A stretch of DNA of 64,000 bases, taken from the NCBI RefSeq assembly GCF_021155765.1, contig NC_060110.1, forward strand, positions 5,580,001 to 5,644,000. The letters run 5' to 3'. The notes under the pieces were generated by a model. It was not told the origin of the DNA. It did not search any database and saw nothing but the letters and a program-made list of their open reading frames with translations. How positions within the stretch are numbered: the stretch's first letter is position 1; each line of letters begins with the position of its first letter. Origin of the DNA: Diprion similis. Its lineage: Eukaryota > Arthropoda > Insecta > Hymenoptera > Diprionidae. Both the position numbers and the translations under genes were made by a program. Below, piece by piece: positions 54,807-64,000 of the stretch.

Positions 54807-55182
54807 CAGGGTGGCGACAACTTCCCTCAAATATAATTCTTTGAATTTTCCCTGACTTTTCCCATCAAAAAATTCAGTATTCCCTGGCATTTTCCCACGA
54901 AACTTAGATAATTTTTGGCAGCTTTTACGACTAAAAGCTCCAGAAGTTGTGCACCTTGAATATATAAATTTGGATCTCAAAAACACACTTCGTGTCACAC
55001 GAATAATTAGAAATTGAACGATATATCCGAAGCCATTTCCGAAAGTTGGATCAACTGAATTTACGAAACATAGCTGTAGATTGAAAAAGATTTATAAAAA
55101 ATGCTCATTTTTCCCTACGATCCATAATAATTCCCTGACTTCCCCAAATATTCCCGACTTTCCCAGTCTGTCGCCACCCTGA
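54807..55182. mobile_element. MITE-like element with CAGGGTGGCGACA termini
   Basis: The left end is CAGGGTGGCGACA at 54807. The right end is TGTCGCCACCCTG ending at 55182, an exact inverted copy. A direct repeat ATTAT flanks both sides (54802-54806 and 55183-55187). The interior has many TTTCCCTGA-like subrepeats. The CAGGG ends resemble hAT-type termini, although hAT target duplications are usually 8 bases. The element is 376 bases and non-coding. Confidence 0.75.
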
Positions 55183-56276
55183 TTATCAATCGTCGCACAA
55201 ATAACGCGCCTGATTCCCGTGATTAATCTACGCGCAAAAAGGCGCGGCCGATTAATCCGTAAAAAAATCTTAAATGTCTAGGCCTTGTCGCAAAATTCTG
55301 CAGAAAACCAATTCGCGTCTGCGTCTTTTTGAATCCGACACATTGCGTTGCGAATTGTTCTTCCGAGATGCGAGTCAAGTCCGGGAGGGAGGTTGGATTG
55401 CATGCATTATTGTGTGGCGTGACGGTCGGCGGTCCTCTTCGACGCGAAGTCTTCGAGCTCAGCATCTCTCCCCATCCAGCGTACCACGGAACGCGATGGA
55501 TGGTCCAGAGACGCGTTTTGCCCATTCAGACGATCACAGAGATCAATTGAATAAAACAATGACAGACAATGAACAAATAATTGAATTCAATAACCACTGG
55601 AAAATGATAGCAAAGTGACAGGAAATGGGAAATTGAACCTCGTTAAAATTTGAAAACTTAGTAATAAATAGTTCAGAGACTCTTATATTCAGTCTTTCAC
55701 GCGTTACTGGATGAAAATCACTGTGATCGTTTGACGCTGTGAATTACAAAAGTTAATAACATCGCGGTGCATCGCGACCTTCCTACTCTCGCCTGATTCC
55801 CAACGGAACCACCCAACGGAAATGTTGAAAGGGATTCACACACACATCTACATCAAACCTCGCGACGGATCCCAAACGGCCACCTACCTACCCGATTACC
55901 TATATTCGCTCTAAACGATTCTCCATTTTTTCCAACACACATCATTCTTCCTCATTTGCGCCGTGGTCACTGTAACTTACTTTTTCTTTGATTACCTGTG
56001 GGGAGCAAAACGTTGTTGTACCATATTCAGCGAGAGTTTTGTTTTGGTGATTGCTGGCGGACTATCGGTACATCAACCTTTTGTAAGATGGATTAAAAAC
56101 ATCCTGCATTTTTCTACGCGAGCTAAGCCTCTAGTCATTCGATAATTGCTGGGCATTCAAAAATTGAAAATGATTCAAGATATATCATGCAAGTTGGTTA
56201 CGTTATATTCTGCCAGACTTTGAAACATCATCAATAAAGCAATCGTTGAAATATGTTTAACCCTCAGGTTTATCCA

Positions 56277-58780
56277 TCACTTAAACGACATCATTGTAAT
56301 CATATAATCTGTAGCTAAACACAATCTGTTTTCGCGAATGTTGAGTAAGCGATGGCAACCTGTCGCGATGCTCATTCCACTTTCAGCAACGTGCAAAATT
56401 TCTAACTTTGAGTAACTGCGGTAAAATAGGTCAACTCCAAGAAAAAAAGAAAAATGAGTCAATTGAAAGTCAAGCACCGTTGAGATCGCGAATGAGCCTA
56501 TCCATGCAGCTAAGAAATCGAAGATTTGTTTAACAATTTTTACCGCCACGCCACATGACAAAGGAGTCCCAGGGAAATACCCGTAACCTAAACACATGCA
56601 AACTCACCAACGTTGCTGAGTAATGGAGAAGTTACTCAGATGTCTCTGCTTAACTCTGAAAAAACGAAAAAGGAAGCTCGAATTAATTTAGCAAACTGGA
56701 TTTTCTATTATTACTGTTGTCTACTTCCATATTCGTTTGCCACATATTACGCAATAACAAAAATTAGGTTTGAAATGCAGCTCATTGAATTATAAAACAA
56801 TAATTGAAATAAGTTTCCTCACCTCCTCCGGGTTGCTCCACACTTTACATGTATATGTGGTAGTTCTCGTAGCTTCTCAGGTTGTATGGTGGTGACACAA
56901 TTTTGATACTATAATGAGAATATAATAAAATATTATAATAAAATAAGAACAGATATTAAATAAATGCATAATCATTGCAGCTCATCGAATTATCAAACAA
57001 TAATTGAAATAAGTTTTCTCACCTCCTCCGGGTTGCTCCACACTTTACAAGGACATGTGGTAGTTCTCGTAGCGTCTCAGGTTGTATGGTGGTCATACAC
57101 TTTTCATACTATAATGAGAATATAATAAAATATTATAATAAAATAAGAACAGATATTGAACTAATGCATAAAATTAGTGAGCAGCTGAAATCATTTATAA
57201 TCAACAGAGACATGGTAATTAAAAATCATATCGAATATGTACCTTTCAGTTTTATTCACTGCATAACGGGTGGTTTAATTTTTAGTTTGTTGTCGGAGGT
57301 CGATTGATTGGATTACGTCATTTGGATCATCGCTAAATGTGGTCGATAGTGCTGCAATATAGTGTACCCCTGTTAACAGGTCAGAAATAACAACATGTTT
57401 TAGTATTTGTTTCGCAAGATTAATATACAAACATTGAAAAATTACGGTTATTTTTTGTAAACCTAATGAAGAACTGAATACCAATCAACTTTAGCTGACT
57501 GACAAATTTCTTCGATTGAAAGTAGCCCAAAGGTATAATTAAGAATGATCTCAAATGTGTACCTGTTTTCTAGTCTTCCACAAATTTGCGAGCTGTTCAG
57601 CTTCTGCATTTTGTTTTCCAACATATATTAGCAGGGTCACTCAATGCGGATACTTGCTAACCTCGTTCATTCCTGCAGTAGTTCAATTCTGTAACCAGGT
57701 GAAGAACAAAACCATAAAATTTTTTCAATATCTGATCTAATTCAACATCCATATACTCAGGTTTGTAGGTAATGCGTTATGTCAAGTTTTGGAAAACTTC
57801 ATCGATTACATATGAATCGGTGAAAAATGATTGGGATTGTTTTATACCTGTTGTTTATATGTAATAAATTCAGCAGCTTCGCTACCGAGTGATGTCTTGC
57901 AAGATATATTGATATGACCTTCCAATCTAGGTAATCACTAATGCCAATCAATGTTGTGGCGAGCTCTTTCTGCAAACAAGTAAGATAACACAATATTTTG
58001 TTAGTACTTAATGTATCTTCAATAACGATTTGAACAGCATTCAAAATTCACCATAGCTATCCAAGACATAGTAGGTATGTATCAGAAATGAATAACAGTT
58101 GAAGATTTCGATTCTCAATCGAAATTTCAAAAGTATTATTAACGCCGTAATGCGTTAACTTTTGTTCAACGGTAACAGATGATGACGAACTGAAAAAATC
58201 CGAAAATTCGGAAAAAGATGCAATTACTTACATTTCTTTTCTTACATAAGAAACAACGCAATAAAACTTTTGATCCAAAAACGTGCGAGACGCTTTCCGG
58301 GAACCGAAATCTGAGAAACAACTCGCACGAGTTCCGTTTTTTTCAGATTGATAGAAAGAAAACGACATCAGAAGATTATCAGGGCATATTCTTGTCACGA
58401 AACCCTTGTGCCTATATGTAGCATAGTAATTACACTCGATTCCAAGCCCATTTACACTTTTTGTGTTGTAACTGGCTGCCTAAACGCACTGAGTTAAACT
58501 TGCAAACAATGAAACAACGCACTAATCGAAAATCAGCCGCACAAACAATAACAAACGACACGCGACGCAGAGATTCGAGAATCGAAATCGCTGAAAGCTG
58601 AAGTTGCACGCTAGATTAAAATTTTTAAACACGAAACTCACCTTCAATGTCCCCGACTGTTTTTGTTTCAGTAACTCCGCTTTCTGTAATGCTCCGTACG
58701 CCGCATGCCGTTCGCAGACTGATCACAGCGAGTTTCGTGGAAATACACTGATGGAATAACCTTACACGTAGACTGTACAT
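56277..58780 (-). CDS. Tentative orphan gene, predicted mitochondrial protein
   Basis: I do not recognise this protein. A phase-consistent chain on the complement strand is 58642-58780, 58246-58310, 57848-57969, 57662-57672, 57563-57603, 57482-57509, 57317-57369, one of 57023-57108 or 56823-56908, 56608-56655 and 56277-56415, giving about 243 residues. It starts MYSLRVRLFHQCISTKLAV. The first 30 residues have several Arg and no acid, like a mitochondrial presequence. The last exon encodes SKLEILHVAESGMS and ends MMSFK. The 11-base fourth exon is doubtful: a longer version, 57662-57755, has an open frame in a different incoming phase. Many small exons leave room for error, so single borders should be treated with care. 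The gene faces away from the GTPase gene at 60304. Confidence 0.35.
56776..57170 (-). repeat. 200-bp tandem duplication carrying an 86-base exon
   Basis: Two copies with an exact 200-base offset start at 56776 and 56976 and differ by few substitutions. Each contains, on the minus strand, an acceptor CATTATAG, an 86-base open exon (56823-56908 and 57023-57108) and a donor GTGAG. The encoded peptides share TTIQPE, LRELPH and VKCGATRR. Confidence 0.9.
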
Positions 58781-60303
58781 GGCAATTTGAATTGTTGACT
58801 TTCGCGGCTTGCGTGGTCTCACCACGGCTGCTCAGAAGCAACTGCCGCCGTGCTGCGCTCGGAAACAAGTCTTAACCGGTCGGAAACACCATGCGAGCTA
58901 CGCACACACTGTCAGATGGACGAAAAATTGCTCTTTCAGGCAGAGTCAGGCGTGGATTGAAATTTTCTGGCTACTTCCAACCAAATAAAATATGCGTCAA
59001 GCTGTTTTTTTACGTATAGGAAACATGTGAATGCAGCAGCAGCAAAAATGCTCTGATTGCCCCCCCCCCCCCCACCCCACCCCTCCTGCTTCCCGCCTCC
59101 GGACGTACTTAGCAAGCAGCCAATGAAGAGCATTTTTCTCTGTTTACTGCGCGTGAAAAAACAACAAAGCTAAAGGGAAAATGTGAAAAAACCACCAACC
59201 TTCTCTTTTCGCAATGTATAAATATAGAACTGAAATTAATATTAACATAATATTGCCGGTTACTCGTCTGTATACCACTATGTATGTGAATGTAGATTTG
59301 TAACTAATCGTATTTGGATGTGAAGATTTTATATTAACCGTGTGTGCATTTACCATCCAGGCACCTCGAAAACTATTTCCAAAGACCTATTTTGTCTCAG
59401 AGAACGCTACTGTATTCACGTATTAGTATTGGAATCATAAATTGACTGAGAAATTTACTCATGTTTAAAGTATCGTGTTCAAAGTTATTGGCAGGTGATT
59501 CAGATCTACTCAAAGATTATACCTATGTGGCATTTATTACGTTGATATCCCAAAAAATTTCACCATTGTTTCATTTGTTAGATACTTCAAAGCATTTCTG
59601 TGCCATAGATGCTACATTCAATCTTTTATCAGCACCCCGATTAACCACACGCTCACGACTTATGTAATGTAAGAAGAGAAACTATATAATCGACCCCCTG
59701 AACTACCGATTGTACGTCTAGCTGTGCTTGCGCGATCGAATCTAATGTCTAACATCTGGAAATCGTCGTCGAGTACCGTACTGACGTCACACTTCTGACA
59801 AAACTCGACTGTAAGTGATTTCATTGGTCGGATCTAACGGAATAGGCCAATGAAATCACTTAGTGTCATGTTGTGTCGGAAAATTGACGTAAAAGGAAAG
59901 CGACCAGGTTGCGTATGTGTTGTATGTATGTATGTACCGCACAATACCCTTTCGTTTCTCGCTTCACCCCCTCGATAGCACCGGCCATAAGTCAGCAATA
60001 CGGCGGCTAACATTTTGTGACGCTGTCACGTTTTGCAGAACAAATATATGTATACATACGTATGCACGCTCATGCATATTCGGATTTCGATTAAACGTTT
60101 CCCGAACTACAACCTAATTGCAATATTGCATACCTGCAGACGGCTGCAATTACCCGTACGTGCGGTGTCTAGTTATTCGTGTAGTATGATGCGATAAGTA
60201 ATTAACTGTACCACCCGACTAAATAAGATAGAAGGCCGCGTTTTCTATCAGGCGATTTCATAAAGAGATCAATCAACGCAGCAGGTAGTTTAAAAATTCT
60301 GAT
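58781..60303. promoter_or_regulatory. Interval between the orphan gene and the GTPase gene
   Basis: The two start codons point away from each other. A GC-richer part at 58800-58900 lies next to the minus-strand start. A C-rich run is at about 59059-59100. Upstream of the GTPase gene are a CRE-like TGACGTCA at 59782-59789 and a perfect 16-base inverted repeat (59812-59827 and 59847-59862) containing CCAAT on each arm. A TGTA repeat lies near 59918-59935. No other exon is recognised. Confidence 0.4.
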
Positions 60304-62692
60304 ATGGTTGGGAACGTGACACGGTGCGGTGGCAGGAAAACTATTTTTCTTGTCGGCTGTGCTTGCGTCGGGGCTTACGTCGCCTACAGATACTGGAGGA
60401 AAAGAGAATTGAAGTCGATAGACGAAGGTTTCGAGGAGGTCTCAAAGGTTAGGCAGACTCCTTCGTATACAGCTCCACATTATCACCTCTACATGTATTA
60501 AATCGAAAACTATTTTCACTTGTTCCTTTCACATAAAACTTCACTCCTATCTGATTCCTCATTACTCACCGGTAAAACTACGAAATTTCAAGTTTTTTTT
60601 AACAACTCATTATCATTGCTGCCTCAAAAGTTGATCTCTTGAGCTAGTAGCTACATCAAACACGATGACATCATAACATTATTTATACATTCCATTTTCC
60701 ATGTGTAATGACACGCGCGTTATTCTTACATAATGGATGATAATTTTTTAATTGCTACCGTCCTGAAGACAATATTGCAAAGGACAGCATCATCTCCGTT
60801 AACCAATTTACACAAATCGTTGAATGATCAAGCTTGAACATCGTATGAATGAGTTGTCACTCGTTTAATTTTTACTCATACACAAGCAGTTTATTCTGAT
60901 TTTGAGCCACAATTTCACTACTTGTTGTTCCTGGACTCAAACTATTCATGAGATATTGGAACTTAATATCAGTAACAACAACTTGACTTTGCACTTGAGC
61001 TTGATCGATCAAAACTTCAGATACATGTCGACTATTATATTCCTACTACAACTAAATTATCCTACTTTACAGATAGATGATAGCAATGAGAGGAGAGTGC
61101 TTCTTCTAGGCTTGGATGGAGCCGGGAAAACTTCAGTTATGAACCAAGCTATAGCAGCTACCGTTACTGGAAGCACCTACTCAGTTCCTCCACCATCAAC
61201 AAACGGCTTTGCTGTCTTCAAATTACAAAGTGGATCTTATATTCTCAACATTTGGGAAAGTGTGTGGATGGTTCAATATATCATTGTTTTTTTTACATTT
61301 ACCCCACTTTGATTTTTGGATGGTTTACCCTTTTTCCGTGGTCAAGAACTTTTTTTTTTCAAATAAAACAGTGACGGTTCGAAGTTGAAATTCGATTTAT
61401 TGGCCAAACTTGACGTCTGTTTTATTTCATTTTTTTAAAGTACAATAGTTGAAAAAAAGCAAGCTCGCTACAAAAAAAATATATCAAAGAACAAATCTAG
61501 TTATTTCCAAATTTGTAGTTGAGTTGACTTTATTGGTAATAACAATGCTTCCTATTAATTGATTCTAATAAGCAAATATGCAAATGAATCCCGATCTACA
61601 CGTTTTTGAATCAAACTAATCCTAATCGAATTAAATAATTTTTTGTCGAGATATGAATTCCTAAGTCATCCATTTTTACAGCCATCTGTTCATATGTACC
61701 CCCACCAATTTCTTTACTATCAGACATAATTTCTTTCGCACATAACTTATGAAATTTCAACTTATAGTTGGCGGAGCTGATGGAACAAGAAACTACTGGA
61801 GTAATTTTCTTCAAGATACAGATCTCCTAGTGTTTATGGTAGATGCTGCGAACACGAATAAATTATCACTAGCAGTGTCTGAACTCAAGCAATTATTGGG
61901 TGATCCAAGGATGGATGCAGTGCCAATCTTAGTTATTGCAAACAAGCAGGTAAATCCTTGGATTTTTGTTTTTTTTTCATATCTTCATCGGTTCTGTTCC
62001 TCTCATCACTCAGTAGTAGTTGGAAAAATTCAATCAATACGTATAAAGAAGCATTTCCTGTCAAATCGGATGGAAAAGCATGATTCTTCATATAAAGCCA
62101 TTACAGCACTTACCTGTAATTGTCGTCAGTTTTGAATGGTATTGAACCAAATTTTTTGAAATTCGTAATGTTCTACTCTTATTTTGTAAATGAATGCTTC
62201 TCTTCGTTTAAATGTACTTTTTCCGCGAAATTTAGGTAAATCTTCTGACGCAAATCACCAATCATATGTCAAAATTTTTTCACAGCATGCATTTTCGTTT
62301 ATCAATCTTAATCAATATGTGAATTATGGTAGGCTGCGCAAACATTCATGGTAGGTTCAGTGAATGCATATTTGAAATATACTGAAGGATAAGTTTATAG
62401 AAAGGGAAACCGAACATTTGATTTGACCTGAAACATGCCATACATATATATTATGCTATGCAAACTTTCTAAAAATCAATTTCAGGACTCACCTAACGCT
62501 CTGAGGCCAGATCAAGTGAAGGAGGCTTTAGACCTACGCAGCATCCCACCTAGTAAACACAAAGTTGAAGTTATCGGCTGTCAAACTCGACCACTGCCAG
62601 ACCTTCCTTCTGGACTGACAACCTACACGTGGTATCATCCATCTATCGAAGCCGTTCGAAAAAAGATATTCGCTATGGCCACATCAACTTAA
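60304..62692 (+). CDS. ADP-ribosylation factor-like GTPase, ARL9/ARL10-like
   Basis: The model joins 60304-60447, 61073-61259, 61768-61949 and 62486-62692, giving 239 residues. Residues 13-31 (TIFLVGCACVGAYVAYRYW) form a hydrophobic, probably membrane-anchoring segment. There is no Gly2, so no myristoylation as in classical ARFs. GTPase motifs: P-loop GLDGAGKT (61-68), switch region PSTNGF, G3 as WEIGG (109-113, with Glu in place of the usual Asp), and NKQD (169-172) formed across the last intron. The next motif, GCQT, is weak compared with the usual SA-containing G5. The layout of an N-terminal membrane segment followed by an ARF domain fits vertebrate ARL10; the substrate or effector is unknown. 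A polyadenylation hexamer AATAAA lies at 62740-62745, 48 bases past the stop. Confidence 0.85.
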
Positions 62693-64000
62693 TTAACTTA
62701 ATTTCAATATATGCTTAATCTAAGGAATCAATTTATTGTAATAAAAAAATCAAGAAAACGGAATGGTAAAAAAAAAGAGAAAAAGAAAAAAAAAGAGCTC
62801 CAGACACAAAAAGACATGAACAAAGTATATCAATAGATGGTAAATAAACAGCGTACTAATAATTTTTATGCATTTGATGCATCGATTAAGCAAAAAATCT
62901 AGAAAATGTCTTCAGGATACCTCATTTTGTTAATAAACTCTAATAATAATAGTAAATTATAATAATAGTTTGGCTGGTTCGCTAATGCAGTTATGTATGT
63001 TTTTTTTTTTTTTTTTTTCTTGTAATGCAATTTCGCTCATCTGCAGTTAATTTTTTTCTGTCAAATTTATGAATGTTATGTGAGATGGGTGATGGTCTTG
63101 GAAGATTTTCAATCAAGGACAGTGTCATGAATGGATCAAGAGAGAATTTATATATTTGTATACTAATGTTTCTGACATGAATTATTTTCTGTCAACGACA
63201 GATTTATTGCCGTGATTTACAACGGGCTTTCCTTAGTTTTTTTCTTTTTTTTTATGTACTCAACTTAGTGTTGAATTCGGTGAAATCTCAACTGTATACT
63301 CGAATACGGTCAATCTAAAAACAGATATTCGCACAGAGCATATTACCAATTGAGAATCTTCGAAAAGGTAGTTGAAGTTTTTTTTAGAATGATGGTATTT
63401 TGTGTTGATTCGAATTTACTTTCAATTCTCAGATGAATGAGACTGTTCTATTATTCGTAATATTCCGGAGACCTAGAATTCATTCCATAATTCAGTTCTT
63501 TGCCAACCAACACAAATCATTTGCACTGTAACTGTTCTACTGGTTATAAAAAAAAGACACCAAACAAATTTTCAATTCTTGGAAAAACTTCATTCAGATG
63601 ATCTGATAATATTTTGATACATGTTTTCAGCTAAAAAAATGTTGAAATTTGACTGATGTTTCAAATTTCTACTAACTGAAGCTAACAACTTGAACATTTT
63701 AAGTAACATCTAGAACTGTATTCGTTTGTATGATGAAAGCATTTATAGAAACAGAAATCACAATTCTGACACGAATGAAATTATCTGATTTTTTATGACA
63801 ACTGAATGATCTTACATTCTATTGTACGCCAGGTGTGAGAACGAATAAAGCATAATAGAGTAGAACCACAATCAAGTTTACAAAATTTGTTCGAATTATT
63901 CGTAGTCGCAGATGACAGTGAAATGAGATTTATTTCCTAAGAATCGCATCTGAAGTATAAATAACTTCTAAATTATTGTTACTTTACTCACGTAGACTGT
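62693..64000. other. 3' flank of the GTPase gene
   Basis: AT-rich DNA with A- and T-runs (for example T at 63001-63019). No exon or mobile element is recognised. Confidence 0.5.

Larger units (their letters stand above)
52605..56276. other. Intergenic region with several inverted-repeat elements
   Basis: A possible polyadenylation signal AATAAA for the isomerase gene is at 52772-52777. The rest holds inverted repeats at about 52882-53033, 53598-53623 and 54807-55182. A weak 73-codon frame rich in Glu and Lys lies at 53950-54171. A GC-richer stretch at 55260-55560 has open frames on both strands but no recognisable product. Confidence 0.5.

Noticed and set aside
55223-55618. Overlapping 100- and 114-codon frames on opposite strands
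   Set aside because: This is a GC-rich patch open on both strands. No motif, splice partner or similarity was recognised.

Overview
This window is AT-rich animal nuclear DNA. Its split genes have GT-AG introns, and its intergenic space is full of microsatellites and small inverted-repeat elements. A modular serine protease of the type that starts immune cascades in arthropods points to an insect. Hymenoptera is plausible but not shown by the sequence. There are no operons, CRISPR arrays or prokaryotic features. I rebuilt five genes exon by exon with consistent reading phase, and one further gene tentatively.

Layout. 1-4.6 kb: non-coding. 5.0-18.8 kb (+): a ten-exon modular serine protease with a signal peptide, a long Gly/Pro/Arg/Gln-rich region, one LDLa domain, two CCP/sushi domains and a trypsin-fold protease. 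20.2-20.9 kb: a decayed non-LTR retrotransposon piece. 21.5-28.7 kb (-): dihydropteridine reductase (QDPR), five exons. 29.5-41.0 kb (+): KCMF1-type E3 ubiquitin ligase, eight exons, head to head with QDPR across a GC-richer shared promoter. 47.7-52.6 kb (+): ribose-5-phosphate isomerase, six exons. 56.3-58.8 kb (-): a tentative orphan gene with a mitochondrial-type N-terminus and an apparent pair of mutually exclusive exons. 60.3-62.7 kb (+): an ARL9/ARL10-like small GTPase with an N-terminal membrane segment, four exons.

The genes do not form one pathway. They are an extracellular immune-type protease, a pterin-recycling enzyme, a ubiquitin ligase, a pentose-phosphate enzyme and an ARF-like GTPase. 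The most interesting signals are: the unusual protease architecture, with a GC-AG intron and a Leu activation site that fits its own predicted specificity; the 200-bp tandem exon duplication whose copies cannot both be spliced in; several families of small inverted-repeat elements, including three TTAA-flanked ones; and NRF-1/CRE-like promoter motifs.

Limits: exon borders come from reading splice signals and phase by eye. Product names rest on recognised motifs and remembered family sequences, not on searches.
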